This document shows positions 18,148-26,994 of a DNA stretch of 41,993 nucleotides, piece after piece. The stretch is taken from positions 1-41,993 of the forward strand of contig JAKIVC010000027.1 in NCBI GenBank assembly GCA_021647245.1, read 5' to 3'. The translations under genes and the position numbers were made by a program. The notes below the pieces were generated by a model that saw only the letters and a list, made by a program, of their open reading frames with translations, had not been told where the DNA came from and searched no databases. This DNA is from Gammaproteobacteria bacterium (lineage in GTDB: Bacteria > Pseudomonadota > Gammaproteobacteria > RBG-16-57-12). Numbering within the stretch: the stretch's first letter is position 1; every line of letters starts with the position of its first letter.

Positions 18148-18966
18148 ATGAATGTCGATTTTGAGCTGATAATGGTATGGGCACTGCTGGTGTGTGGCTT
18201 AATATGGCTGCTTGATGTGGTGTGGTGGAAGCCCGCTCGTACTGCGAAGGCGGAAGCTCTGAGGCCCGAATTAGGCGAGAGTGAGGTTAACCTGCAAGCA
18301 CAGCTAAAGCGTGAGCCGGTGCTGATTGAGTATGCCCGTTCATTCTTCCCCGTTATATTAATTGTGCTGATCTTACGCTCATTCCTGATGGAGCCTTTTC
18401 GCATTCCATCGGGTTCAATGATGCCGACACTGTTGGTGGGCGATTTTATCATGGTGAATAAGTTCAGCTACGGTCTTCGCCTGCCGGTGACTCACCATAA
18501 AATATTAGAGCTGGGCGAACCGGAGCGCGCCGATGTGGTGGTTTTTCGCTTCCCCGAAGATCCTGATATTGATTATATAAAACGTGTTGTTGGCTTGCCG
18601 GGTGACACCGTTGGTTATATCAATAAGCAGATATATATTAATGGTGAAGCGGTTAAACAGGAGTTTCTCCACCCTTATGAAGGGGTGGGTGCCGGCTTCA
18701 ATATGACCGGAAATCACTTGTTAAGTGAGCAGCTGGGTAGCGTTAAACACCAGATTTTGATTAACCCTGACCGAGCCTCGATGAGTGGCGAGTTGACGGT
18801 TCCTGAAGGGCACTATTTTGTCATGGGCGATAACCGTGACAATAGTAATGATAGTCGCGTCTGGGGCTTTGTACCTGAAGAGAATCTAGTGGGCAAAGCG
18901 GTATTGATCTGGATGAGCCTGGATGGTGGCGTTGGCTGGGGCCGTATCGGAACATTGATTGACTAA
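18148..18966 (+). CDS. lepB: Signal peptidase I
   Basis: Inner-membrane protease that removes signal peptides from exported proteins. The 272-residue protein has an N-terminal membrane segment (residues about 5-28) and a second near 65-80. The catalytic Ser90 lies in IPSGSMMPTLLVGD and Lys145 in DIDYIKRVVGLPGD, aligning with E. coli Ser91 and Lys146. The box GDNRDNSNDSRVWGFV near the end is also present. It sits between lepA and rnc, as in most gammaproteobacteria. Confidence 0.97.
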   Translation: MNVDFELIMVWALLVCGLIWLLDVVWWKPARTAKAEALRPELGESEVNLQAQLKREPVLIEYARSFFPVILIVLILRSFLMEPFRIPSGSMMPTLLVGDFIMVNKFSYGLRLPVTHHKILELGEPERADVVVFRFPEDPDIDYIKRVVGLPGDTVGYINKQIYINGEAVKQEFLHPYEGVGAGFNMTGNHLLSEQLGSVKHQILINPDRASMSGELTVPEGHYFVMGDNRDNSNDSRVWGFVPEENLVGKAVLIWMSLDGGVGWGRIGTLID

Positions 18967-18975
18967 GGGGGCAGT

Positions 18976-19353
18976 ATGCGCAACATGAGAAGAGAGGGCG
19001 GCATGTCAATGATGTCGCTGATGCTGGTTTTGGCTGTAGTGGTTATTTTTGCGTTGGTCGCCATTAAAGTAACACCTATTTATCTGGAAAATAGTCAGAT
19101 TGTCTCTGCCATGAAACGCCTTGTTCAGCAATCCGAGCAGCAAGAGATGAACTTGAAGGAGGTTAGAAAAGGTCTGAGTAGTCGTTTCAGTATTGAAAAT
19201 ATTCGAGTAATTGATGACCGTGATGTAGATATTGAGATTGGGCCAGATGGTAGTGTCTCGCTCTATCTGTTTTATGAAGACCGAACTCGGCTGTTTGGGA
19301 ATATTGATTTAATCATCTCATTCGAAGAGGAGATAGGTGCGAGTGACTATTAA
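18976..19353 (+). CDS. DUF4845 membrane-anchored protein
   Basis: A 125-residue protein with an N-terminal hydrophobic segment (MMSLMLVLAVVVIFALVAIKV) after a short basic start, then a soluble domain. It matches the DUF4845 family regularly found between lepB and rnc in Pseudomonas-type and sulfur-oxidising gammaproteobacteria. Function is unknown. The N-terminal RREGGMSMMSL resembles pilin-like/holin-like starts, but no GFxxxE cleavage motif is present. Its stop (TAA) shares one base with the rnc ATG. Confidence 0.8.
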   Translation: MRNMRREGGMSMMSLMLVLAVVVIFALVAIKVTPIYLENSQIVSAMKRLVQQSEQQEMNLKEVRKGLSSRFSIENIRVIDDRDVDIEIGPDGSVSLYLFYEDRTRLFGNIDLIISFEEEIGASDY

Positions 19354-20024
19354 TGGCTGATATAGCAAAGCTATCGCGCACCCTTCAATACTCGTTTCAA
19401 AACAGTGCGCTGTTGCTTCAGGCGCTCACTCACCGCAGTGTGGGGTCAAATAACAATGAACGGCTGGAGTTTCTGGGGGACTCGATTCTCAACTTCGTTA
19501 TTGCGGCGCAGCTGTTCCAGCAGTTTCCCCGCGAAAGTGAGGGGGTTCTCAGTCGCTTGCGATCCAGCTTGGTGAAAGGTGAAACATTAGCCCTGTTAGC
19601 CAAAGATCTCGAGCTGGGTGAGTATCTCTCCCTTGGTCAGGGGGAGATGAAAAGCGGTGGCTTTCGTCGGCAATCGATATTGGCAGATGCCTTTGAGGCT
19701 ATTATCGGCGCGGTCTATCTGGATGGCGGGTTTGAAGAGGCGAAGGCGTTACTGCTGCGCTTGTTTGCTGAACGGCTAAAAACAATCTCACCCAATGTGA
19801 CCATAAAAGACCCTAAAACCCGTCTTCAGGAGTATCTGCAGGGGCGAAAAAAACCGCTGCCTGTCTATGCATTAGTCTCACTTGAGGGTGAGGCGCATGA
19901 ACAACAATTTATTATCTCCTGCCAGATCGAAGGGTTAGAGCAGGTGACCGAGGGGCGGGGTTCTAGCCGTCGTAAAGCGGAGCAAACAGCCGCACAAGTA
20001 TTTTTGGAGATATTGGGACAATGA
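19353..20024 (+). CDS. rnc: Ribonuclease III
   Basis: Double-strand-specific endoribonuclease processing rRNA and mRNA. The 223-residue protein has the signature [17 protein letters not shown] with Glu39 and Asp43. A second acidic site is Asp112/Glu115 in [18 protein letters not shown]-terminal double-stranded RNA binding domain (about 150-223) contains [12 protein letters not shown] and [13 protein letters not shown]. It overlaps era by four bases. Confidence 0.97.
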   Translation: MADIAKLSRTLQYSFQNSALLLQALTHRSVGSNNNERLEFLGDSILNFVIAAQLFQQFPRESEGVLSRLRSSLVKGETLALLAKDLELGEYLSLGQGEMKSGGFRRQSILADAFEAIIGAVYLDGGFEEAKALLLRLFAERLKTISPNVTIKDPKTRLQEYLQGRKKPLPVYALVSLEGEAHEQQFIISCQIEGLEQVTEGRGSSRRKAEQTAAQVFLEILGQ

Positions 20025-20929
20025 ATGATTTAGCCAAAGGTTTTCGTTGTGGTTATGTGGCGATTATTGGGCGACCCAATGTCGGAAAATCAACGCTGTT
20101 GAACTATATTCTCGAACAAAAAATCAGTATCACTGCCCACAAGCCACAAACCACCCGTCATCGTATTCTTGGCATCAAAACAACCGCGCAAGCGCAAGTG
20201 ATCTATATCGATACGCCCGGCATGCACATGCAGGGCAAGCGTGCGATGAATCGCTACCTCAACCGAGCAGCCAGTGCCTCGATTGATGATGTTAATGTGG
20301 TGGTCTTCATGGTCGAAGGTGATCGCTGGAATGGTGATGACCAGATGGTGCTGGAGCGCCTGCAAAAAGTAGATGTCCCGGTTATTCTCGCCGTCAATAA
20401 AACGGATAAAATTAAACAAAAAAGTGAGCTGTTACCGCTCATCGAAAGGTTATCGGCTAAGCGTGATTTTGTAGCCGTGGTGCCGGTCTCTGCACGTAAT
20501 AGCGACAACCTGGATCGTCTGCAATCTGAAATCGAACAGCTATTGCCAGAATCAGACACCCTGGTGTTCCCTGAAGATCAGGTCACCGACCGCAGCATGC
20601 GCTTTCTGGCGGCGGAACTTATTCGGGAAAAATTGATACGGGCATTGGGCGAAGAGCTACCCTACGCTCTAACGGTCGAGATCGAAAAGTTTAAAGAGGA
20701 GAAAGGGCGTATTCATATCTGTGCGCGGATCTGGGTTGAGCGCTCAGGCCAAAAGGCTATCGTAATCGGCAAAGGTGGTCAGGTGCTGAAAAAAGTGGGT
20801 CAGGATGCGCGCAAGGATATGAACAAACTATTTGATGGTAGAGTGCATCTCGAGTTGTGGGTGAAGGTGAAAGAGGGGTGGTCAGATGATGAGCGCGCCC
20901 TGAGAAGCCTAGGCTACGATGACCAGTAA
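20021..20929 (+). CDS. era: GTPase Era
   Basis: GTPase that binds the 3' end of 16S rRNA and assists 30S maturation. The 302-residue protein has G1 GRPNVGKST (residues 17-25), G3 DTPGMH, G4 NKTDK and G5 VSARN. A C-terminal KH domain carries the [18 protein letters not shown] loop. It overlaps rnc at its start and recO at its end by 11 bases, so the rnc-era-recO genes are probably coupled. Confidence 0.97.
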   Translation: MNDLAKGFRCGYVAIIGRPNVGKSTLLNYILEQKISITAHKPQTTRHRILGIKTTAQAQVIYIDTPGMHMQGKRAMNRYLNRAASASIDDVNVVVFMVEGDRWNGDDQMVLERLQKVDVPVILAVNKTDKIKQKSELLPLIERLSAKRDFVAVVPVSARNSDNLDRLQSEIEQLLPESDTLVFPEDQVTDRSMRFLAAELIREKLIRALGEELPYALTVEIEKFKEEKGRIHICARIWVERSGQKAIVIGKGGQVLKKVGQDARKDMNKLFDGRVHLELWVKVKEGWSDDERALRSLGYDDQ

Positions 20930-21656
20930 CAGCCAGCGTATTTGCTTGCAGCCTGCTTACCTATTGCACCGTCGTCCATACCGAGAAACCAGCGCCATCC
21001 TCGAATTATTTACCCCGGAACATGGGCGCATCGCCCTGGTAGCCAAAGGGGTGCGACGAAAAAAGTCGCCCCTGACACCTCTTTTTCAGCTCTATCGACC
21101 GTTATTACTCTCCTGGCGTGGACGTGGCCCCTTATATTCGCTTGACCAGGTCGAAGAGAATGGCAGCATGCACTTGTTGAGTGGCCTCTCGATGATGAGT
21201 GGCTTTTATATCAACGAACTACTGGTGCGACTACTACAGCACGAAGAAGCTTATCCGGCGCTCTATGCTCTGTACGAGCTGCTGCTTAAACAGTTATCAC
21301 AAGATGAAAAAGGTGCTGAATTAGAGTGGCTGTTACGGCAATTTGAATTAAGATTACTGAATGATTTAGGGTATGCTCTTAACCTTGAAACTGAGGTGGC
21401 GAGCGGTGAGGCACTGCAACCGGAGCAGCGTTACCACTATCAGCCGATGCGCGGTGCCTATCACTGGCGAGATGGCGAACAGAGTGGCCTGCCACTACAC
21501 GGTGGCACACTGCTTGACCTTGCCAGCGGTGACTTAAGCCAACAGCGCAGCCGCCGCGAAGCAAAAAAGTTAATGCGTACAATGCTGGCTGTACTGCTGG
21601 GTGACAAACCCCTGAACAGTCGAGAATTGATTCAAAAAATGAAAGTAACTGATTGA
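20919..21656 (+). CDS. recO: DNA repair protein RecO
   Basis: Mediator that, with RecR, loads RecA onto SSB-coated single-stranded DNA. The 245-residue protein has the N-terminal OB-fold block ([21 protein letters not shown] and [11 protein letters not shown]). The helical C-terminal part contains [18 protein letters not shown] and a [15 protein letters not shown] segment. The zinc-finger Cys residues present in some RecO proteins are absent, as in many gammaproteobacteria. The start lies 11 bases inside era. Confidence 0.94.
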   Translation: MTSNSQRICLQPAYLLHRRPYRETSAILELFTPEHGRIALVAKGVRRKKSPLTPLFQLYRPLLLSWRGRGPLYSLDQVEENGSMHLLSGLSMMSGFYINELLVRLLQHEEAYPALYALYELLLKQLSQDEKGAELEWLLRQFELRLLNDLGYALNLETEVASGEALQPEQRYHYQPMRGAYHWRDGEQSGLPLHGGTLLDLASGDLSQQRSRREAKKLMRTMLAVLLGDKPLNSRELIQKMKVTD

Positions 21657-21665
21657 GGAGTCCGC

Positions 21666-22406
21666 GTGATAGAGCAAGGTAACCTTCTACTGGGTGTCAA
21701 TATTGACCATGTGGCGACACTGCGCCAGGCGCGTGGTACACGCTACCCTGACCCTATTCAGGCAGCGATCGAAGTCGAGCAGGCGGGAGCGGATGCGATC
21801 ACACTGCACCTGCGCGAAGATCGCCGTCACATACAAGATCGGGATGTCGAAATGCTCAAGGATATCCTGCTGACTCGAATGAATCTTGAGATGGCAGTCA
21901 CCGACGAGATGCTGAGCATTGCCGAAAAAATACAACCGGAAGAGTGCTGCCTGGTTCCCGAGCGTCGGGAAGAGTTGACCACCGAAGGTGGGCTGGAAAT
22001 TGTAGCCCAGAAAACACGCATTAAAGAGGCGTGCGAACGACTCGCAGAGGCGGATGTTCGGGTTTCACTTTTTATCGATGCCGATTGTGCACAAATTGAA
22101 GCCGCCAAAGAGGTGGGCGCGCCGGTTATCGAAATTCATACCGGCCACTATGCCGATGCAAAAACAGCAAAAGCGCGGGAAATCGAATTTGTCCGCATTC
22201 AAAAGGCGGTAAGCTTTGGTGCCTCAATAGGCTTGCGAGTGAATGCCGGTCACGGACTTAACTATCAAAATGTAAAACCAATCGCCACACTGGCTGAGAT
22301 AAAAGAGCTGAATATTGGTCATGCGATCATTGCGCGGGCACTCTTTACTGGCCTGCAAGCGGCGGTGATTGAGATGCGTAACCTAATGGCATCCGCTCGC
22401 GCATGA
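21666..22406 (+). CDS. pdxJ: Pyridoxine 5'-phosphate synthase
   Basis: Condenses 1-deoxyxylulose 5-phosphate with 3-amino-2-oxopropyl phosphate to make pyridoxine 5'-phosphate. The 246-residue TIM-barrel protein begins with [21 protein letters not shown], cited here as its first block. It also has [16 protein letters not shown], an [18 protein letters not shown] block and the phosphate-binding [11 protein letters not shown]. The start is GTG at 21666 after GAGG (21656-21659). It overlaps acpS by four bases, the usual pdxJ-acpS pair. Confidence 0.97.
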   Translation: MIEQGNLLLGVNIDHVATLRQARGTRYPDPIQAAIEVEQAGADAITLHLREDRRHIQDRDVEMLKDILLTRMNLEMAVTDEMLSIAEKIQPEECCLVPERREELTTEGGLEIVAQKTRIKEACERLAEADVRVSLFIDADCAQIEAAKEVGAPVIEIHTGHYADAKTAKAREIEFVRIQKAVSFGASIGLRVNAGHGLNYQNVKPIATLAEIKELNIGHAIIARALFTGLQAAVIEMRNLMASARA

Positions 22407-22786
22407 TCGTGGGCATCGGCACCGATATCGTCGCCGTTGCAAGAATGGCGGCGGGAATAGAGCGTCACGGAGAGCGCTTTGCCCAGCGGATACTCTCAGA
22501 CGATGAAATGACGACGTATCGCAAACAGATCCATCAAGCCAACCACCTGGCCAAGCGGTTTGCCGCAAAAGAGGCCGTGGTAAAATCCCTGGGCTGTGGT
22601 TTTCGTGATGGTATCAGTATGCGGCAGGTGGTGATCAGTAATGACTCTTTGGGTAAGCCAGAAGTGACCCTGAGTGATAAAGCGGCAGAGCGGGCAGAGC
22701 AGATGCAGGTAGGCGAGATATTTCTCTCACTATCGGATGAGCGCGACTTTGCCATTGCCTATGTCATTGCACAAAAAACAGGGTAA
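22403..22786 (+). CDS. acpS: Holo-[acyl-carrier-protein] synthase
   Basis: Transfers 4'-phosphopantetheine from CoA to a Ser of acyl carrier protein. The 127-residue protein has the Mg-binding Asp8 in [12 protein letters not shown], the [13 protein letters not shown] motif with Glu, and the C-terminal strand pattern FAIAYVIAQ. It ends the lepA-to-acpS run and is followed by about 230 bases without a gene before the tRNA. Confidence 0.96.
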   Translation: MIVGIGTDIVAVARMAAGIERHGERFAQRILSDDEMTTYRKQIHQANHLAKRFAAKEAVVKSLGCGFRDGISMRQVVISNDSLGKPEVTLSDKAAERAEQMQVGEIFLSLSDERDFAIAYVIAQKTG

Positions 22787-22973
22787 CGACTCAACGCACT
22801 CATTTTTTGCCCCCCCCAATGTTTGGTTGTTTTCGTACTTAATCGGTCACATAAGCCCTAAATGTTTCCTCTGCGTGTGCGAAAACACCTCGATTTGAGG
22901 CGAAATATAAACACGTGGAATAGCTACAAAGTATTTTTAATTCAATAAGAAAGCAACGATTGATGAATAGCGC

Positions 22974-23001
22974 TTGCGTTCTAAATTTTTTTTGTTAGAA
23001 T
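22974..23001 (+). promoter_or_regulatory. Promoter of the initiator tRNA gene
   Basis: TTGCGT (22974-22979), a 16-base spacer and TAGAAT (22996-23001) end 14 bases before the first tRNA base. The spacing and hexamers fit a sigma-70 promoter. The rest of 22787-22973 is A/T-rich and shows no gene. Confidence 0.6.
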
Positions 23002-23015
23002 ACGCCACAAGTTGA

Positions 23016-23092
<77 letters not shown>

Positions 23093-23101
23093 AATTATAA
23101 G

Positions 23102-23153
23102 CGGCTTAGACAAAGTGTTGTCATCGACAGCAATTTTTCTAAGCCGTTTTTTT
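23102..23153 (+). terminator. Terminator of the tRNA-fMet transcript
   Basis: CGGCTTAGA (23102-23110) pairs with TCTAAGCCG (23138-23146), followed by seven T residues. The loop contains a second hairpin (TGTTGTC/GACAGCA), giving an extended stem. Confidence 0.85.
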
Positions 23154-23227
23154 ATGCCTGTATTATTCATAGGGTTCTCCTGTGAAGCTATCTCTAAAGT
23201 TACCGCCAAAGTGTAATGGAAAGGCTC

Positions 23228-23413
23228 TTATTCGAAAGGGTTTTGCAGAGAGATAGGAGGTGCGTAACACCTTCCTTTGTGACCCATTTGCACGGGGCGG
23301 ACACCATATGCCTGATTAATTTCGTTGATCGTTTTCACACCTTTGAGCGCTTCAAATTCCACTTTTTACTTGAATTCAGCAGTGTATAGTTTGCGTTTTT
23401 TCTGCTCACTCAT
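23228..23413 (-). pseudogene. Remnant of IS3-type transposase orfA
   Basis: Minus-strand reading from an ATG at 23413 gives MSEQKKRKLYTAEFK, then a TAA stop, then VEFEALKGVKTINEINQAYG and VRPVQMG. This is the helix-turn-helix start of IS3-family OrfA transposases. Similarity fades after VQMG and another stop follows at 23228-23230. No OrfB is present. The copy is therefore a truncated, stop-interrupted fragment with no expected function. Confidence 0.8.
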
Positions 23414-23464
23414 TTCCTGACCTTCAGGGTACAGCTTAAACTACTGTCTGGAATCTGGGGTCCA
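23228..23464 (-). mobile_element. Decayed IS3-like element beside tRNA-fMet
   Basis: The orfA remnant is preceded (minus strand) by TGGACCCCAGATTCCAGACA starting at 23464, which looks like the left terminal repeat of an IS3-type element. The opposite end was not found, so the right boundary is set at the last coding-like base. The fragment lies between the tRNA terminator and the end of the copper histidine kinase gene. Confidence 0.6.
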
Positions 23465-23475
23465 CTTTAAGGGGG

Positions 23476-24876
23476 CTATGTGGTCTTTGTCCCGCGTGTT
23501 ATTTGAGCGATGGCTTTGGCGGTGGTGTGGTGAAGTATGGCTACGAATTGAGTCTGTTTTTCGTTTGAGTGGGCCTGAATGGTGCCACCGTGTGCTTCGA
23601 TAATTGATTTTACGATGGCCAGCCCTAGCCCCGTGCCCTCTCCATTGCGTTGGCGAGAGGGGTCAACACGATAGAAGCGGTCGAAGAGTTTGGAGAGGTG
23701 CTCTTCAGGTATGGGGGTGCCGGGGTTTTTTACCCGGACGATCGTTTGATTATCGTTATGCTCCAGTTGTACGGTTACTGTCTGTTCAGCCGGGGTGTGG
23801 CGTATGGCATTGGAGAGCAGGTTGCTTAATGCTCGCCGCAACATTAGCCGGTCACCTTGAATCTGGCAGCTCCCTTCTAGTCGTAGTGAAACGTGACACT
23901 CTTCTGCCCAGGCTTCGTAGTAGTCGAATAGGTTGAGCAGTTCGGCTTTTAAATTGATATTTTCTGTATTAAGCGGGCTTAGGTTGTTGTCAGCTTTGGC
24001 TAAAAAGAGCATGTCGCCGATCATTTGCGCCATGCGCTCATACTCTTCAATGTTGGAGTAGAGTATCTCTTGGTACTCTTCAGTGTTGCGCGCTTGTGAG
24101 AGGGCAACCTGGGTTTGGGTCATTAGGTTGGTCACCGGGGTGCGCAGCTCGTGAGCGATGTCGGCGGAAAAGTTGGAGAGGCGGTTGAAGGCCTCTTCCA
24201 TGCGCTGGAGTAGTTCATTGAACGAGTGGGCTAGCTCGGTGAGTTCTGCGGGAACTACCTCAGGGTTGAGACGGGCGTTGAGTTGACTGGCACGGGTTTG
24301 GCTTATTTGTTGCACAATGTTGTGCAGTGGGCGGTGGCCTTGTCGTACCGCTACCCAGCTCAATACGCCCATGACGATGATGCCCAGTATCACCATGAGC
24401 CACAGGGTGTAGCGGAACTCTTTGATAAAGTGCAGGTGGAAGTCGATGGCGACGGCGATGGTGACGCTATACTGGCCGCCATTTTCAGCGGGGATCTGTT
24501 GGATGAGTACGCGGTAGCTGTGGTGTTCATCACGCCATAGCTGGATATTATTTTGGCTCTCTGTGATCGATAAGAGGTCGGGGCCGGGGCTGCGATAGAG
24601 TGTTTCGCCTGCTGGGGTTTTGATGTGGAGTAGTGGCCCGTGGTGGCCGATGAGAATGTCATCCAGGCGCTGTTTGATGCCGCTTGGGTTGGTATGCCGT
24701 GTGGTGAGTGCGCGCTCTACCGCTTGGGCGATCACTTTAAGCTCTTTGATATCTTCTTGGGCAAAGTGTTCGTTGATTGAGCGTTCGATGAGCCAGCCAA
24801 AGGTCAGAAAAACCACGGTGGCTGCGATGCTGAAGAAGAGTGTTAATCGGTAGGTGAGTGAGATGGGGCGTTTCAT
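23476..24876 (-). CDS. cusS: Copper/silver sensor histidine kinase, CusS-like
   Basis: Inner-membrane sensor of a heavy-metal two-component system. The 466-residue protein has a first membrane segment near residues 11-31, a periplasmic domain of about 120 residues and a second membrane segment near 156-177. A HAMP region and the dimerisation helix with His242 in FSADIAHELRTPVTN follow. The ATPase domain carries N (LLSNAIRHTP), the CusS/CopS-typical FDRFYRVDPSR, and G boxes (GEGTGLGLAIVKSI). Its ATG abuts the stop of cusR, so the pair is cotranscribed. Metal identity is inferred from similarity of architecture and the neighbouring cusCBA genes. Confidence 0.88.
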   Translation of the reverse strand: MKRPISLTYRLTLFFSIAATVVFLTFGWLIERSINEHFAQEDIKELKVIAQAVERALTTRHTNPSGIKQRLDDILIGHHGPLLHIKTPAGETLYRSPGPDLLSITESQNNIQLWRDEHHSYRVLIQQIPAENGGQYSVTIAVAIDFHLHFIKEFRYTLWLMVILGIIVMGVLSWVAVRQGHRPLHNIVQQISQTRASQLNARLNPEVVPAELTELAHSFNELLQRMEEAFNRLSNFSADIAHELRTPVTNLMTQTQVALSQARNTEEYQEILYSNIEEYERMAQMIGDMLFLAKADNNLSPLNTENINLKAELLNLFDYYEAWAEECHVSLRLEGSCQIQGDRLMLRRALSNLLSNAIRHTPAEQTVTVQLEHNDNQTIVRVKNPGTPIPEEHLSKLFDRFYRVDPSRQRNGEGTGLGLAIVKSIIEAHGGTIQAHSNEKQTQFVAILHHTTAKAIAQITRGTKTT

Positions 24877-25563
24877 CTAACGGCCATCATCCGGGGTATC
24901 GATCATATAGCCCATGCCGCGTACGGTCTGAATCAGCTTGAGTGTAAAGTCATCATCGATTTTTCCACGCAGACGACGAATGGCAACATCGATGACATTG
25001 GTGTCACTGTCGAAATTCATATCCCAAACCTGTGAGGCAATCAGTGAGCGGGGTAGCACTTCACCTTGGCGGCGAACTAACAGTTCCAGCAGGGAGAACT
25101 CTTTGGCGGTAAGATGGATGCGTTTGCCGTTACGACTGGCGCGATGGCGGGCTAAATCCAGCTCCAGATCGGCGATTCTTAGGCTCATCTCGGTGGCGGG
25201 TGCGCTGCTGCGGCGTAGCAGGGTGCGCACTCGAGCAAGCAGTTCGGCGAAGGCGAAGGGTTTGACCAGGTAGTCATCAGCACCCAGCTCCAGCCCTTTT
25301 ACTCTGTCATCGACACTATCCCGAGCGGTGAGAAACAGCACGGGAACCTCTTTGCCTGCTTCCCGCAGTGATTTCAAAATCCGCCAGCCGTCGACATCGG
25401 GCAGCATGATATCCAGCACCATTAAGTCATACTCGCCGGTCATTGCCAGGTGGTGGCCATCCAGTCCGTTATGTGCCAGATCGACAATAAAGCCTGCTTC
25501 ACCTAGCCCCTGCTTGAGGTATTCGCCGGTTTTAATTTCATCTTCAACAATCAATATTTTCAT
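24877..25563 (-). CDS. cusR: Copper/silver response regulator, CusR-like (OmpR family)
   Basis: DNA-binding response regulator. The 228-residue protein has a receiver domain with the acidic VEDE pair, phospho-acceptor Asp51 ([12 protein letters not shown]), Thr in LTARD and Lys in [14 protein letters not shown] winged-helix domain follows, including [20 protein letters not shown] and [18 protein letters not shown]. This pattern is typical of the CusR/CopR/IrlR heavy-metal group. It is divergent from the CusCBA operon across a 129-base region holding three dyad symmetries, which it presumably binds. Confidence 0.92.
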   Translation of the reverse strand: MKILIVEDEIKTGEYLKQGLGEAGFIVDLAHNGLDGHHLAMTGEYDLMVLDIMLPDVDGWRILKSLREAGKEVPVLFLTARDSVDDRVKGLELGADDYLVKPFAFAELLARVRTLLRRSSAPATEMSLRIADLELDLARHRASRNGKRIHLTAKEFSLLELLVRRQGEVLPRSLIASQVWDMNFDSDTNVIDVAIRRLRGKIDDDFTLKLIQTVRGMGYMIDTPDDGR

Positions 25564-25586
25564 TCTAACAGCTTAGTCCACAGCGT

Positions 25587-25646
25587 CTGTCATGAGTATG
25601 ACAGCAACATTACAAAATTGTAATGCTATCGTCACCCAAGTGACAG
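25587..25646. promoter_or_regulatory. Three dyad operators spaced 21 bp in the cusR-cusC intergenic region
   Basis: Dyad 1 is CTGTCAT-GAGT-ATGACAG (25587-25604, perfect 7-base arms). Dyad 2 is CATTACAA-AA-TTGTAATG (25608-25625, perfect 8-base arms). Dyad 3 is GTCAC-CCAA-GTGAC (25631-25644, perfect 5-base arms). Their centres fall at 25595.5, 25616.5 and 25637.5, exactly 21 bp apart. Dyad 2 closely resembles the CusR/CopR box (AATGACAAnnTTGTCATT type), differing by one base per half in the core. Dyads 1 and 3 share GTCA/TGAC at the same offset from centre. They lie between the divergent cusR and cusC starts. Confidence 0.75.
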
Positions 25647-25692
25647 CCGATATTCACTACTCTTAATCCAAAATATCCATGGGGTAGCTGAT

Positions 25693-26994
25693 TTGTATTT
25701 TCGTTCTCAAAATTGTTGTTACTCGCTCACACGGCTGCTGTTGGCATTGGCGCTGATGTTGGGGTTACACACTGCGCAGGCGGCGGAATGGCTCTCTTTG
25801 GAGAGTGCGGTGGCCGAGAGTTTGAGCGCTAATCCTGGTTTGGCGGCGATTGATGCTAGAGCCCAGGCATTGGCGGAAATTCCTGATCAATCTGAAGCGT
25901 TACCCGACCCGGTGCTCTCTATTAATCTGGCCAATTTGCCACTGGATAGTTTCTCTTTTACTCAGGAGGGGATGACACAACTTCAGGTGGGTATTACCCA
26001 GGCACTGCCTTATCCCGGAAAACTGGCATTGCGTTCTGAGGCGGCTCTGCATGAGGCGGGCGCGGCAGTGGCTGACGTAGCAGAGAAGCGGCTGCAACTG
26101 GTACGTGATGTTAAAACGGTGTGGTGGAATATATTTTACCTGGATCGGGCGCTGGTGGTGATTGCACAAAATCAAATCTTATTGGCTCAGTTTGTGAATG
26201 TCGCTGAGGTGCGCTATACGGTTGGCCGAGGGTTGCAGCAGGATATTTTGTTGGCACATTTGGAGTTGTCCACATTGAGTGATCGTGCGCTGCGTGCCGA
26301 AAACATGCGCAAAAATGAGGTGATACGCCTGAATGTGTTGATGAATCGCCCGGCACAGCAAACGATTCAGCTACCCGCGCTGGTTGAAGAGGGACTGCCG
26401 ATGTTGAGCAGTTCAGAGACGTTGCAGCAACAGGCTGAAGCTATTCGCCCGAAACTGAAAGCGCAAAATGAGCGGTTGAGTGCGGCGCGCAGCCGGGTTG
26501 ATTTGGCGAAAAAAGAGTATGCGCCCAACTTTAAGGTGGGTGCGGTCTATGGGCTGCGCAGTGGCCGTGATCCGGATGGTGGCCGCCGTGCCGACCTCGG
26601 TTCTATTATGTTCAGCATGAATCTTCCCCTTTACACCGGCAGCAAACAGGATCGGAGCGTTGACCAGCGCAACGCTGAGCGCTTGCAACAGCAGTATCAG
26701 CTTCATGATCAACGTAATCAGGTGCTCTCACAAGTAGAGCAGGCAGCGGCGGATTACCACTACGCCCGTGAGCGAACCGTGCTTTTTCAGCGGGAGATTA
26801 TTCCGCAAGCGCGTCAGACGGTTGATGCGATGTTGGCGGGCTATCAGGTAGGCAAGGTCGACTTTCTTGACCTGGTGCGCAGTCAAACCACACTTTATAA
26901 CTATGAAACCCAATATTGGAAGGCATTAAGTGCCGCGAACCAGGCCAAGGCGCGCTTAGTTGCCGCCGTTGGTGAGGAGAATGTTTATGAGTAA
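25693..26994 (+). CDS. cusC: Outer membrane efflux channel of the copper/silver system, CusC-like (TolC family)
   Basis: TolC-family outer membrane factor, 433 residues. It has an N-terminal signal peptide (hydrophobic LLLALALMLGLHTAQA, cleavage near residue 31) and two repeated helical segments, including ITQALPYPGKLALRSEAAL and the second-half block FSMNLPLYTGSKQD. Length and the 'LP(Y/L)P GK' pattern suit heavy-metal CusC/CzcC-like members. No N-terminal lipobox was seen. The start is TTG at 25693 with GGGG eight bases upstream; no ATG gives a full signal peptide. It overlaps cusB by eight bases. Confidence 0.88.
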   Translation: MYFRSQNCCYSLTRLLLALALMLGLHTAQAAEWLSLESAVAESLSANPGLAAIDARAQALAEIPDQSEALPDPVLSINLANLPLDSFSFTQEGMTQLQVGITQALPYPGKLALRSEAALHEAGAAVADVAEKRLQLVRDVKTVWWNIFYLDRALVVIAQNQILLAQFVNVAEVRYTVGRGLQQDILLAHLELSTLSDRALRAENMRKNEVIRLNVLMNRPAQQTIQLPALVEEGLPMLSSSETLQQQAEAIRPKLKAQNERLSAARSRVDLAKKEYAPNFKVGAVYGLRSGRDPDGGRRADLGSIMFSMNLPLYTGSKQDRSVDQRNAERLQQQYQLHDQRNQVLSQVEQAAADYHYARERTVLFQREIIPQARQTVDAMLAGYQVGKVDFLDLVRSQTTLYNYETQYWKALSAANQAKARLVAAVGEENVYE

